Below, in pieces: positions 17,030 to 27,273 of a DNA stretch of 64,000 nt. The stretch is from Candidatus Methylopumilus turicensis (GTDB lineage: Bacteria > Pseudomonadota > Gammaproteobacteria > Burkholderiales > Methylophilaceae). The stretch lies in assembly GCF_000953015.1 (NCBI RefSeq), contig NZ_LN794158.1, positions 248,001 to 312,000 on the forward strand, written 5' to 3'. Position numbers and translations under genes: made by a program. The stretch's first letter is position 1. Every line of letters begins with the position of its first letter. A model generated the notes under the pieces. The model was not told where the DNA came from. It saw only the letters and a list, made by a program, of their open reading frames with translations, and did no database searches.

Positions 17030-17065
17030 TGTGCAGTCTTGTTGGCTTTGATGAATCTAGACAAT

Positions 17066-17091
17066 AAAAAACCCGCCGAAGCGGGTTTTTT
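17066..17091 (-). terminator. Intrinsic terminator of groEL
   Basis: AAAAAACCCGC, loop CGAA, GCGGGTTTTTT: an 11-bp symmetrical stem with T runs on both strands, 26 bases after the groEL stop. It would end the groES-groEL transcript and could act in both directions. Confidence 0.85.
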
Positions 17092-17116
17092 ATTTCGATG
17101 CTTAAGCAAGCAAAGA

Positions 17117-18775
<1,659 letters not shown>

Positions 18776-18824
18776 TTACTTAATTAATTACTAAAATTCT
18801 TTAATGCAAAAAGGGAAGAAGCGA

Positions 18825-19115
18825 TTAAGCCTCGATTACACCCATGAGGTCTGACTCAGTCATCACCAAGAATTCGTCACCGTCGATTTTGACGGTTTGG
18901 CCAGCGTATTTGCCGAACAACACTTTATCGCCCACTTTAACGTCAAGTGTCATCACTTTGCCGTTGTCATCTTTTTTACCTGGACCCACTGCGATTACTT
19001 CGCCTTGATCTGGTTTTTCAGTGGCTGTGTCTGGAATCACAATGCCAGATGCAGTGGTACGCACTTCTTCTAAACGCTTAACGATCACGCGATCGTGTAA
19101 AGGACGAATTTTCAT
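18825..19115 (-). CDS. groES: Co-chaperonin GroES (Hsp10)
   Basis: This 96-residue heptameric lid of GroEL begins [17 protein letters not shown] and has the mobile loop [20 protein letters not shown], followed by [18 protein letters not shown]. Length is standard. It is the first gene of the operon. The leader upstream holds an inverted repeat matching CIRCE and a sigma-32-like promoter, so both HrcA repression and RpoH activation are likely. The ribosome site TAAGGAG is 6 bases before the ATG. Confidence 0.99.
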   Translation of the reverse strand: MKIRPLHDRVIVKRLEEVRTTASGIVIPDTATEKPDQGEVIAVGPGKKDDNGKVMTLDVKVGDKVLFGKYAGQTVKIDGDEFLVMTESDLMGVIEA

Positions 19116-19172
19116 AAACGAACTCCTTAATAATTGAATAAATAACGAATAACAAAAATCTTAAAATGCATT

Positions 19173-19199
19173 TTAGCACTCCTGTCCATCGACTGCTAA
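19173..19199 (-). promoter_or_regulatory. CIRCE operator (HrcA site) of groESL
   Basis: TTAGCACTC, nine-base spacer, GACTGCTAA. The consensus is TTAGCACTC-N9-GAGTGCTAA, so there is one mismatch in the right arm. It lies 58 bases upstream of the groES start. HrcA itself is not encoded in the window; repression is inferred from the operator. Confidence 0.88.
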
Positions 19200-19201
19200 T
19201 A

Positions 19202-19228
19202 CTTTGGGGCGGGGTTGGGAATTTCAAG
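19202..19228 (-). promoter_or_regulatory. Sigma-32 (RpoH)-type heat-shock promoter of groESL
   Basis: On the minus strand CTTGAAA is followed after 12 bases by CCCCAAAG, close to the heat-shock consensus TTGAAA-N11-16-CCCCATNT. The -10 element lies 2 bases before the CIRCE repeat, so bound HrcA would cover the transcription start. The site overlaps the predicted leader of the divergent gene at 19236. Confidence 0.7.
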
Positions 19229-19235
19229 AGGAAGG

Positions 19236-19961
19236 ATGAAATCTTTTGACACGAAAATGTTGGAAATAAAATCTATCGGCAAATTCAACGCAATTTCTAC
19301 GCAATCAGCGATAATAAGGGTATTGCCAGTGTTGGGTGAAAGGATACGCATTTTGAGTGAAATCGTGGGACAAATAGGTATGCAGCCAGCGGTCATTGAA
19401 CAATTGAATTTAGCATTTGATGCTGACCAAGACCGTTTGTTATTCAAAGTAGGTTTGTCGGACAATACCGAGCTTGCAATTTGGATTACGCGGCGGATTG
19501 CAAAGTCGATTACTGCTTGGTTGCAAGGGAGCCAAGCTGCGGTTGATTTGCCTATGCAAGTCGTGGTGATGAATGCCCAAGGTGGCTTAGATCCGGTTAC
19601 TCCTAACACGATTTCTGCGACATCAATTAGCCCGGAGGCTAGTTCAGGCGCAGAAGCACAATTACAAGCTGCAGCACCAAATTTAGACTTTAGTAAGCAA
19701 TATTTGGCAAATCGTACATCACGCCTTCAAGCCCCTATGTTGGCGACCATATGCAAAGTATTGAGTGATAACGCAACCCAATTTGTACTGGAATTTACTG
19801 CTAAAGAAGGCATTAATGCCCAAGTTTCTTTTAATGCGGAGCTGAAGATTGCCTTTGGCAATATGTTGCAATTAGCCGCAAAAGAGGCGGCTTGGGATAT
19901 TGGCGTGCAAAACAGCCACTTTGTGACCCCGCAAATGCGTTCAAATCAGGTTTTACATTAG
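19236..19961 (+). CDS. Uncharacterised protein upstream of bioA
   Basis: I do not recognise this 241-residue protein. It has no signal peptide or membrane helix. The first ~100 residues are mixed hydrophobic/acidic with the phrase LDNTELAIWITRRIAKSI-like (here SDNTELAIWITRRIAKSITAW, residues about 80-100). A Ser/Ala/Pro-rich linker follows, then a second domain with ANRTSRLQAPMLATICKVLSDN. The start ATG at 19236 follows AAGAGGAAGG closely; a TTG at 19215 is less likely. The stop overlaps the bioA GTG by one base, so it is coupled to bioA and dacB. It is divergent from groES and its leader overlaps the heat-shock promoter. Confidence 0.75.
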   Translation: MKSFDTKMLEIKSIGKFNAISTQSAIIRVLPVLGERIRILSEIVGQIGMQPAVIEQLNLAFDADQDRLLFKVGLSDNTELAIWITRRIAKSITAWLQGSQAAVDLPMQVVVMNAQGGLDPVTPNTISATSISPEASSGAEAQLQAAAPNLDFSKQYLANRTSRLQAPMLATICKVLSDNATQFVLEFTAKEGINAQVSFNAELKIAFGNMLQLAAKEAAWDIGVQNSHFVTPQMRSNQVLH

Positions 19962-21265
19962 TGAACAATCAAGACTTACTTAATCGAAGCTTAAAGTCTG
20001 TTTGGCATCCTTGCACACAGATGAAAGCGCACGAAACTTTGCCATTGCTACCCATTGCCAGTGGCGAGGGTGTCTGGCTTAAGGATTTTGAGGGTAAGCG
20101 TTATTTAGATGGTGTAAGTTCATGGTGGGTTAATTTATTTGGGCATAACGAGCCGCGCATTAAAGCTGCCATTAGTGAGCAGTTGAACACCTTAGAGCAC
20201 GTTATGTTGGCAGGCTTTACGCATGCGCCAGTGGTGCAGTTATCGGAAAAGCTAGGTGTGCTCACTGGGCTTGGTCATTGTTTTTATGCTTCGGATGGTG
20301 CCTCTGCGACTGAAATAGCGCTCAAAATGAGCTTTCATTATTGGCGCAACATTGGTCAGCCAGAAAAGAATCAATTTTTAAGTCTACAAAATAGCTATCA
20401 CGGTGAAACCATCGGTGCTTTATCGGTGACAGATGTCGCTATTTTCAAAGATACTTATGCGCCCTTGCTTCGTCAAAGTGCACAAATGCCATCACCAGAT
20501 GCACGCCTGGCTGAATCGGGTGAGAGCGCCGAAGCTTACGCAAATCGCTGTGCAGATTTTTTAGAAGCCTATATAAAGCAACATCATGCTGACATTGCAG
20601 CATTTATTATTGAGCCATTGATTCAATGTGCTGCTGGTATGGGGATGTACTCCTCGGTTTATCTCAAGCGTGCGGGAGAAATCTGTTCGCAATATCAAGT
20701 GCATTTGATTGCGGATGAAATTGCGGTGGGCTTTGGTCGAACAGGGACGATGTTTGCTTGTGAACAAGCCAATATTAAGCCTGATTTTATTTGTCTTTCA
20801 AAAGGCATTACCGCCGGTTACTTGCCTTTATCAGTCACGCTGACGACGGATAAAATTTATGAGGCATTTTATGACGATAGCGTGGCGCGGGGCTTTTTAC
20901 ATTCACATAGTTACACTGGCAATGCTTTGGCTTGTAGTGCGGCTTTGGCGACCTTGGCGATCTTTGAGCAAGACGATGTGCTCTCTAAAAACCAAACCAA
21001 GACGGCTTATATCAATAATCAAATTAGCACGTGGCATGATCTGCCAATCGCGCATGTCCGTAATCAAGGCATGATTTGGGCATTTGATGTGCAAACAAAT
21101 AATCAGCAATTTCAACGCGCGTTTTATCAACAAGGTTTGGAAAAAGGCTTATTGCTGAGACCGATTGGTCATACTGTCTATTGGATGCCACCCTATGTGA
21201 TTAGCCAGGATGAAATAGATTTTATGGTCAATACAACCAAGCAATTGGTCACTGCGTGCGCTTAA
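19961..21265 (+). CDS. bioA: Adenosylmethionine-8-amino-7-oxononanoate aminotransferase
   Basis: This 434-residue PLP enzyme makes 7,8-diaminopelargonate for biotin synthesis, using S-adenosylmethionine as amino donor. Family marks are SVWHPCTQMKAHE at the N-terminus, DGVSSWWVNLFGHNEPRI, YASDGASATEIALKMSFHYW, the PLP-Lys region DFICLSKGITAGYLPLS, and GFLHSHSYTGNALACSAALA. The start is taken as GTG at 19961, overlapping the preceding TAG; an ATG at 19892 in the same frame would lie inside the upstream gene. The other biotin genes are not next to it. The stop overlaps the dacB start region by 10 bases. Confidence 0.95.
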   Translation: MNNQDLLNRSLKSVWHPCTQMKAHETLPLLPIASGEGVWLKDFEGKRYLDGVSSWWVNLFGHNEPRIKAAISEQLNTLEHVMLAGFTHAPVVQLSEKLGVLTGLGHCFYASDGASATEIALKMSFHYWRNIGQPEKNQFLSLQNSYHGETIGALSVTDVAIFKDTYAPLLRQSAQMPSPDARLAESGESAEAYANRCADFLEAYIKQHHADIAAFIIEPLIQCAAGMGMYSSVYLKRAGEICSQYQVHLIADEIAVGFGRTGTMFACEQANIKPDFICLSKGITAGYLPLSVTLTTDKIYEAFYDDSVARGFLHSHSYTGNALACSAALATLAIFEQDDVLSKNQTKTAYINNQISTWHDLPIAHVRNQGMIWAFDVQTNNQQFQRAFYQQGLEKGLLLRPIGHTVYWMPPYVISQDEIDFMVNTTKQLVTACA

Positions 21266-22665
21266 TCTTCGTCCTTTTATTGGTGATTTCCTCCGAGCTA
21301 ACCTTCGCTCAAAGTTCGCTATTACCTACGCCTGTTATGCAAGCACTGCAATCGGAAAATGTGCCAGTAGAAAATGTCAGTATTTATGTTCAGCGCGTAG
21401 ACGCCCCGCAAGCATTATTAACTTATCAGTCGGATGTGCCGCGTAATCCAGCATCCGTGATGAAGTTAGTGACAAGCTATGCAGCGCTTGATTTGCTCGG
21501 CCCATCTTATCGTTGGAAAACACAATTTTATGGCTTAAATCAGCCTCAGCAAGGCAAGCTAAAAGGTGGGATTTGGATTAAGGGTTCAGGTGACCCCGCC
21601 TTAAATACGGCACATTTAATTGAAGCGGCCAGTGAGCTTAAACAAAAGTATGGATTGGATGAAATTTGCTGTGAAATCTATTTGGATAACAGCGCTTATG
21701 CACCCCAAAACTTTGATCCGGCTTCCTTTGATGGGAAGCCCACTCGTGCTTACAACGCGCCAGCAGAGGCCTTGATGGTGAATCAGCAGGCCATTCGTTT
21801 GCAACTTATTCCTAGTAGCGAAAAAGTAACGGTGGTCGCTTACCCCAGTTGGCAGTGGTTGATTAAGCGCACAGATATTAAGCCTGTGGTGGGCGAGTGT
21901 GGGGATTGGAAAAACGGCCTTCAAATTAAGCGTGAGGGACGGGTATTAAATCTTCGTGGTGAATATCCCATGAGTTGTGGAAATAAGTATTTAGATGTGA
22001 ATTGGCAAGGGACAGAATACGTCGGTGGGCTTTTTTATAGCGCTTGGGAGCAGGCGGGTGGACGCTGGGCGCTGGCAGATGGAACGCAAACACGCATGGA
22101 GAGTGTGCCAGAAAATGCAACCTTGCTTGTAGAACATACGTCCCCAACGCTAGCAGAAATGCTGCGTGAAATGAATAAGACCAGTAACAATGTGATGGCA
22201 CGTGCCCTTTATTTAAGCTTGAGTCGTTTGAATGACCCATTACAAGCAGCTTCGATTGCTAAAAGTGAATTGATGATGAAGACTTGGTTACAAAATAAAG
22301 GATTTAATTTTGATGAATTGGTGCTTGAAAACGGTGCAGGGCTCTCAAGGATTGAGCGAATTAGTGCTTCACATTTAGGCGTTTTACTTGGCGATGCTTT
22401 CCGAAGCCCAGTCATGGCCGAACTTACGGCTTCTTTGCCTATCTACGGTGTAGATGGGTCACTAAGCAAACGTAAAGACGCCGGTGTGTTCGGACGCGCG
22501 CACTTAAAAACAGGCTCATTAGATAGCGTAAGAAGTCTCGCTGGTTATGTACTCGATGCTAAAGGCCGTTATTGGTCGGTCGTCTTTATCGCAAATGGCG
22601 CTAAGTCAGAAGCCACCCGGCCAGCTCAAGATGCACTGTTAAACTGGGTATATCAACAGGATTAA
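21256..22665 (+). CDS. dacB: D-Ala-D-Ala carboxypeptidase/endopeptidase (PBP4, DacB)
   Basis: This 469-residue periplasmic class C penicillin-binding protein trims peptidoglycan cross-links. A signal peptide (LIFVLLLVISSELTFAQ) is followed by the catalytic SxxK as SVMK (Ser67, Lys70). The SxN motif is in NKTSNNVMARALY and KTG in LKTGSLDSVRSLAGYV. The PBP4-type inserted domain lies between the first two motifs. The start is a GTG at 21256 inside the last codons of bioA, so translation is coupled. Length agrees with E. coli DacB (477). Confidence 0.93.
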   Translation: MRLIFVLLLVISSELTFAQSSLLPTPVMQALQSENVPVENVSIYVQRVDAPQALLTYQSDVPRNPASVMKLVTSYAALDLLGPSYRWKTQFYGLNQPQQGKLKGGIWIKGSGDPALNTAHLIEAASELKQKYGLDEICCEIYLDNSAYAPQNFDPASFDGKPTRAYNAPAEALMVNQQAIRLQLIPSSEKVTVVAYPSWQWLIKRTDIKPVVGECGDWKNGLQIKREGRVLNLRGEYPMSCGNKYLDVNWQGTEYVGGLFYSAWEQAGGRWALADGTQTRMESVPENATLLVEHTSPTLAEMLREMNKTSNNVMARALYLSLSRLNDPLQAASIAKSELMMKTWLQNKGFNFDELVLENGAGLSRIERISASHLGVLLGDAFRSPVMAELTASLPIYGVDGSLSKRKDAGVFGRAHLKTGSLDSVRSLAGYVLDAKGRYWSVVFIANGAKSEATRPAQDALLNWVYQQD

Positions 22666-22756
22666 ATGATTGGAGCTTGGTCAATCAAGTCAGTTTGATT
22701 GAATCCGATCTTGTAACTCGGGTATGATAATTAAGATTTTTATTTTGGAGCGAAAT

Positions 22757-23215
22757 ATGAAAAAAAGTACCTTAATGGCAAGCGCTTTAATGATTGCCAT
22801 GCTCGCTATCACTGGCTGTAAAGCCGATTCAAAAACATCCACGAAGGAAACTGCAATGACACAAAATATCACAGAACTCGTCAAAAATGACACGGTCGTT
22901 GGTGAGGGTCGCGAGGCTGAAGCTGGCTTTAATGTGACCGTGCACTATACAGGCTGGTTATATGACCCAAGCAAGGCAGAGGGTAAAGGCACTAAGTTTG
23001 ATAGTTCATTAGATCGTCATGAGCCTTTTGTGTTTTTCTTAGGTGGTGGCCAAGTGATTCAAGGATGGGATGAAGGCTTTGCTGGCATGAAAGTGGGCGG
23101 TAAACGTACGCTCATCATCCCGCCAAACATGGGTTATGGTGTTCACGGCGCTGGTAGTGTGATTCCGCCAAATGCAACATTGATTTTTGATGTTGAGTTG
23201 TTAGGGATTAAATAA
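22757..23215 (+). CDS. FKBP-type peptidyl-prolyl isomerase, lipoprotein
   Basis: A 152-residue cis-trans prolyl isomerase. A lipoprotein signal ends in the lipobox ITGC near residue 23, so it should be anchored in a cell-envelope membrane. The FKBP domain is complete: VTVHYTGWLYDPSKAEGKGT, FDSSLDRHEPFVFFLGGGQVI, QGWDEGFAGMKVGGKRTL, IPPNMGYG and IPPNATLIFDVELLGIK. The ATG at 22757 is preferred to an upstream start at 22724 because it begins the signal peptide (MKKSTLMAS). It is monocistronic or followed by the osmC-like gene 41 bases later. Confidence 0.92.
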   Translation: MKKSTLMASALMIAMLAITGCKADSKTSTKETAMTQNITELVKNDTVVGEGREAEAGFNVTVHYTGWLYDPSKAEGKGTKFDSSLDRHEPFVFFLGGGQVIQGWDEGFAGMKVGGKRTLIIPPNMGYGVHGAGSVIPPNATLIFDVELLGIK

Positions 23216-23256
23216 GGCACACAATTTCAACCTTTTGTTTTGGTAAGGGCAACGCA

Positions 23257-23676
23257 ATGAAAGTAAGAGTGAAATGGGTGGAAGACGTCTGTTTTATGGG
23301 CGAGGCGGAAAGTAGTCATGCAGTCATCATGGATGGCTCGCCAGAGATTGGCGGACGTAATCTCGGCATGCGTCCAATGGAAATGTTGCTGCTCGCAATG
23401 GGGGGATGTTCGTCTATTGATGTGGTGACGATTCTTAAAAAATCACGTCAACCAATTACCAATTGCGTTGCTGAAATTACTGCTGAACGTGCGGATGAAA
23501 TTCCAAAAGTATTTACCAAGATTCACGCACATTTTGTGGTCACGGGTAAAAATCTCAATGCCACGCAGGTTGAGCGTGCGGTGAGTTTATCTGCTGATAA
23601 GTATTGTTCAGCCTCTATTATGCTCGGCAAAGCGGCGGAAATGAGCCACAGCTTTGAGATTCAAGAGGCTGAATAG
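23257..23676 (+). CDS. OsmC/Ohr family protein (YhfA-like)
   Basis: A 139-residue OsmC-fold protein. Two cysteines fit the peroxidase pair of the family: Cys51 in LAMGGCSSIDVVTIL and Cys117 in SADKYCSASIML. The sequence resembles the E. coli YhfA subgroup (GGRNLGMRPMEML) more than Ohr itself. Members reduce organic or fatty-acid peroxides, or have no assigned substrate, so the exact role is uncertain. It faces a convergent DUF2322 gene only 3 bases away. Confidence 0.88.
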   Translation: MKVRVKWVEDVCFMGEAESSHAVIMDGSPEIGGRNLGMRPMEMLLLAMGGCSSIDVVTILKKSRQPITNCVAEITAERADEIPKVFTKIHAHFVVTGKNLNATQVERAVSLSADKYCSASIMLGKAAEMSHSFEIQEAE

Positions 23677-23679
23677 CTT

Positions 23680-24003
23680 TTAGTTGCTTGCTTCAATGAT
23701 TGAAACAGTCAGTACATCGCCTGTTTCAATCACTTCAAATAGTCGGTCGATATTTGGGTGCTTGCCTGGATTTTCTTCTGCATCTTGCGTGTGTTCTGCA
23801 TAAATTTCCAAGCCATCTGTTGCAGCATCTTTGTTGATGCTGCCCCATTTTTTCAATAAATGATGGTACACCTTCACCGAGCCTTGGCTCCCAGGTTTGT
23901 TTTCAATCAAGCCTGCATTTGACCCATCAGCTTTAGCCAATTCAATTTTTTGAATATGATCGCTGTTTTCTAAACTGGCTAAAACTTCGCTAAATTTCTT
24001 CAT
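23680..24003 (-). CDS. DUF2322 family protein
   Basis: A small acidic cytosolic protein of 107 residues matching, from memory, the DUF2322 family: IENKPGSQGSVKVYHHL, GLEIYAEHTQDAEENPGKHP and NIDRLFEVIETGDVLTV. The conserved NPGKHPNIDRL stretch is the clearest mark. No function is known for the family. It lies 35 bases downstream of coq7 on the same strand and could be co-transcribed with it. Confidence 0.75.
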   Translation of the reverse strand: MKKFSEVLASLENSDHIQKIELAKADGSNAGLIENKPGSQGSVKVYHHLLKKWGSINKDAATDGLEIYAEHTQDAEENPGKHPNIDRLFEVIETGDVLTVSIIEASN

Positions 24004-24038
24004 GTGTCTTTGCTGACGCTTTCTTTTTTACGATTGAT

Positions 24039-24662
24039 TTATAAATGGTAGGTGGTTGAAGTCATGACTTTTGACATACCCTGCATTGCCGCTTTAATGG
24101 GGCTTGGTAGTTCTGCCCCACCTAAGTGTATCGCTGTAGCTGCATGTTCGGCTTCGTCTATTTTCATTTGTTCTAGAATGGCCCGGCTTTTGTCATCGTT
24201 AGTAGGTAGCGCATCTAAATGTTGATTGAGATGCTCGCCGACTTGGCGTTCCGTTTCGGCTAGAAAACCTAAATTCCATTTGTCACCAAGTGCGCCAGCA
24301 ATTGCCCCAAGCGTGAAGGATCCAGCATACCAAATCGGATTTAGAAAACTGGTGTGGCCACCAAGTTCGTGTATGCGCTTTTCACACCAAGCCAAATGTT
24401 CGGTTTCTTCTTTTGATGCATGTTCTAAGGCGCGCACAGTTTGAGGATTTTGGGTCGTCAGCGCCTGGCCGTTATAAAGCGCTTGGGCACACACCTCGCC
24501 ACAATGATTAATCCGCATCAGTGCAGCAGCATGTCGCTTCTCTTCAGCGTTTAACTCGGTAGTTTGCGAAATGTTTTGATCTGGATGTGGGCGAACGCTA
24601 CGCGCAGTTGCCGCTAAGGTTTTTAAGCCTTTGTCGAATTCGATAATGAGTCGGTCTAGCAT
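24039..24662 (-). CDS. coq7: Demethoxyubiquinone hydroxylase (Coq7)
   Basis: This 207-residue di-iron monooxygenase performs the C6 hydroxylation of the ubiquinone ring. The carboxylate/His ligands are visible: [38 protein letters not shown], the middle [14 protein letters not shown] and C-terminal [12 protein letters not shown]. The N-terminal extension before [13 protein letters not shown] is common in proteobacterial versions. It implies oxygen-dependent ubiquinone synthesis. It is followed by DUF2322 and preceded by ctpA across 69 bases, on the same strand. Confidence 0.94.
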   Translation of the reverse strand: MLDRLIIEFDKGLKTLAATARSVRPHPDQNISQTTELNAEEKRHAAALMRINHCGEVCAQALYNGQALTTQNPQTVRALEHASKEETEHLAWCEKRIHELGGHTSFLNPIWYAGSFTLGAIAGALGDKWNLGFLAETERQVGEHLNQHLDALPTNDDKSRAILEQMKIDEAEHAATAIHLGGAELPSPIKAAMQGMSKVMTSTTYHL

Positions 24663-24731
24663 GGGTTATACCAGTGAGGTCTTAATAAAACTAAGCCTGA
24701 GGGTAGCATTGCCTACCCTCAGGGAAGATGA

Positions 24732-26129
24732 TTATTTCTTACTCGGCGCTAAAATATCAATACCTTTTAGCAAGTTAACTGCTTGCATAAATTGGTAGTC
24801 AGTTTTAGTGCCAGCTTCCATTGGTGCTTTATCAGCAGACTGTTTGTCGTCTTTTTTCACTGTAGGCGGTTTAGGTGTTTCTTTTGCTGGGGCTTCCGCT
24901 TCTTTAGGATTAGATAAGTGATTGCTTAAATCCGCTTCGCGCAAGTTCATGCCTTGATCAGCAGTATTCACCGTTGCATCCTCTACGATGATGTCTGGCA
25001 CGATCCCTTTGGCTTGAATAGAGCGGCCGTTTGGTGTGAAGTAGCGAGCAGTCGTGAGTTTGATCGCAGTGCCATTATTCATCGGTAGAATGGTTTGCAC
25101 AGAGCCTTTACCAAAACTTTGTGTGCCCATGATGACTGCACGTTTGTGATCTTGCAACGCACCAGACACAATTTCTGAAGCAGAAGCAGAACCGCCGTTG
25201 ATTAACACCACCATCGGTACCGTTTTGATGTCAGCAGGCAAGTCCTTCAGGAAGTCACCAGCTTCGCCACCACGTGAATAGTTTGCGGCATTCGCAGTCA
25301 AACGCATTTTCGCGTCTTCTGTTCGGCCTTCTGTGTAAACCACAAGTGCATCTTTTGGCACAAATGCAGAAGTAATGCCAACTGCAGCAGTAATTAAACC
25401 GCCTGGATTGTTACGCAAATCGAGCACTAAGCCTTTCAGTGGTGCTTTGTTTTGCTCACGCAGTGTTTTAATTGCTTTAGCTAAATCAGCAGCTGAGTGT
25501 TCTTGGAATTGCGTAACTCGAAGATATGCGTAACCAGGCTCTGGCAATTTGTACTTTACACTCTGAGTTTTGATGATTGCACGTACTAAGGTGATGTAAA
25601 GTGGTTTAACTTCACCTTTACGTAAAATAGTTAGCTTGATTGGCGTGTTGGGTTTGCCGCGCATGAGCTTGACTGCATCATTGAGTGTCAAACCTTTCAC
25701 TAACTTATCATCTAGCTGCATAATCAAATCGCCAGATTTCACCCCTGCTTTGAACGCTGGAGAGTCTTCGATTGGAGAGATGACTTTCACCAAGCCATCC
25801 TCCATGCCAACCTCAATACCTAGGCCACCAAATTCGCCTTGTGTGCCAGCTTGCAAATCTTTGTAGCCATCAACATCTAAGAATGATGAGTGTGGATCTA
25901 ATCCGGTTAACATTCCGTTAATCGCTTCATTGATTAACTTCTTATCTGGTACTGTTTCTACGTAGTCACTTTTAATTTTGCCGTACACCTCAGCAAAGGT
26001 GCGTAGCTCATCAAGCGGAAGCTGAGGCTTCGCGTCTTTTTCGGCCACTGCCGGATAGTTGAGACTTAAGCTGACGCCTAAAACTGCGCCTATCACTACT
26101 AAGCTGATTTTTTCAAATTTTGTACGCAT
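24732..26129 (-). CDS. ctpA: S41 family C-terminal processing peptidase
   Basis: This 465-residue periplasmic serine protease starts with a signal anchor (ISLVVIGAVLGVSLSLN). A PDZ domain follows around residues 95-170 (GGLGIEVGMEDGLVKVISP). The protease core has GLVLDLRNNPGGL, the catalytic Ser in NGGSASASEIVSGAL and Lys in GTQSFGKGSVQTI. A Lys/Pro-rich linker (about residues 410-440) separates a short C-terminal tail. The length and layout match CtpA of betaproteobacteria. Likely substrates are envelope proteins or peptidoglycan hydrolases; none can be named from the sequence. Confidence 0.94.
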   Translation of the reverse strand: MRTKFEKISLVVIGAVLGVSLSLNYPAVAEKDAKPQLPLDELRTFAEVYGKIKSDYVETVPDKKLINEAINGMLTGLDPHSSFLDVDGYKDLQAGTQGEFGGLGIEVGMEDGLVKVISPIEDSPAFKAGVKSGDLIMQLDDKLVKGLTLNDAVKLMRGKPNTPIKLTILRKGEVKPLYITLVRAIIKTQSVKYKLPEPGYAYLRVTQFQEHSAADLAKAIKTLREQNKAPLKGLVLDLRNNPGGLITAAVGITSAFVPKDALVVYTEGRTEDAKMRLTANAANYSRGGEAGDFLKDLPADIKTVPMVVLINGGSASASEIVSGALQDHKRAVIMGTQSFGKGSVQTILPMNNGTAIKLTTARYFTPNGRSIQAKGIVPDIIVEDATVNTADQGMNLREADLSNHLSNPKEAEAPAKETPKPPTVKKDDKQSADKAPMEAGTKTDYQFMQAVNLLKGIDILAPSKK

Positions 26130-26272
26130 GAAATAAAAATTCCTTCACTGACTTTTAAATGACAAATAACCCAAAAGGGCAATTAAAAATGATGCTTGAG
26201 ATAATATCGTGTTGCACGACTTTAACCAATTGAAATAACATGTCCCCAGGTATTTTTGCATAGCAAGGTCAC

Positions 26273-26554
26273 ATGAAAACACAAACAAACAAGCTTGAAA
26301 TCGAATATTGCACACAATGTCATTGGTTACTTCGCGCTACCTGGATGGCACAGGAACTTTTAACGACCTTTAACACAGACATTACAAGTTTAGCGCTAGT
26401 TCCTGGCACCGGTGGTATTTTTGAAGTCAGACTCAATGATGCAGTCATATGCTCACGTAAAGCAACAGGGCGGTTCCCAGAGTCCAAGGAGTTAAAACAG
26501 TTAGTGCGCGATGTAATTGACCCTGAAAGGCCACTTGGGCACAGTGACCGTTAG
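26273..26554 (+). CDS. SelT/SelW/SelH-like thioredoxin-fold protein
   Basis: A 93-residue Rdx-type protein related to selenoprotein W. It keeps the CxxC motif as Cys13-TQ-Cys16 followed by WLLRATWMAQELL, then VPGTGGIFEVRLND and FPESKELKQLVRD. The site that is selenocysteine in animals is Cys here, and no in-frame UGA is present. The family is thought to act in redox, but the partner is unknown. It is divergent from ctpA by 143 bases and converges on the NlpC/P60 gene with a 12-base gap. Confidence 0.9.
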   Translation: MKTQTNKLEIEYCTQCHWLLRATWMAQELLTTFNTDITSLALVPGTGGIFEVRLNDAVICSRKATGRFPESKELKQLVRDVIDPERPLGHSDR

Positions 26555-26566
26555 AAATATTGGTGT

Positions 26567-27148
26567 TTACTTAGTCTGTTTGCTGAGGTCGGTGCTTGCA
26601 AGTTCTTTTGCATCAACACGACGAGCCCCAGTAAAGCGTTTTGACCAGTAACTATCATTCATGTCAGCAACGCTAATGCTGCTGCCCGCACTTGGTGAGT
26701 GAATAAAACGGTTGTTGCCAACGTAAATGCCAACGTGTGAATAAACAGATTTCATCGTGTTAAAAAACACTAAATCACCCGGCTTTAATTCTTTTTCTGG
26801 CACATTTTGACCCACTTGACTCATCGCCCTTGCACCGTGCGGCAAGGTTAGGTTTGCCGCCTCTTTAAATACATAACGAACGAAGCCACTGCAATCAAAG
26901 CCTGAGTCAGGATTAATGCCACCATATTTATATTTCACGCCTGTTTGGCTTAGGGCATGCAGAATAATTTCTTGTGCAACACTTGTCCAAGAGCTGTTTG
27001 ACTCAGCTTCTTGAACCTGGTTGGGCGTCGCAGGGGTCTCGTCATGGGTCGACGATAAGAACGGAAAATCAAATGCCAAGGCAATGTTTGACAGGCCTAA
27101 CAAGAGACTTAACACGACAAAGCATGATGTTTTTTTCCAATTTTTCAT
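26567..27148 (-). CDS. NlpC/P60 (C40) peptidoglycan hydrolase
   Basis: A secreted endopeptidase of 193 residues, with a signal peptide (KKTSCFVVLSLLLGLSNIALA) and a C40 domain. Catalytic Cys is in DSGFDCSGFVRYVF, the first His in YSHVGIYVGNNRFIHSPSAG and the second polar residue follows. GDLVFFNTMKS is also typical. It should cut stem peptides between D-Glu and the diamino acid. The start at 27148 is preferred over 27175, which adds nine residues that do not fit a signal peptide. No SH3 or LysM domain is attached. Confidence 0.9.
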   Translation of the reverse strand: MKNWKKTSCFVVLSLLLGLSNIALAFDFPFLSSTHDETPATPNQVQEAESNSSWTSVAQEIILHALSQTGVKYKYGGINPDSGFDCSGFVRYVFKEAANLTLPHGARAMSQVGQNVPEKELKPGDLVFFNTMKSVYSHVGIYVGNNRFIHSPSAGSSISVADMNDSYWSKRFTGARRVDAKELASTDLSKQTK

Positions 27149-27273
27149 CAGCATATTATAAAACGAAGCCGTCATTTTTCCTAATCCACCACTGGTTTTG
27201 GCCAGACATGGTATGGGTGAAGCATGTGCCGATAAATGCTATAGTTCGCACATCTTTTTGACAGCACCAAACC

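Noticed and set aside
26273-26554. Selenoprotein possibility for the SelW-like gene
   Set aside because: The active site is an ordinary CxxC with no in-frame UGA, so selenocysteine is not needed.
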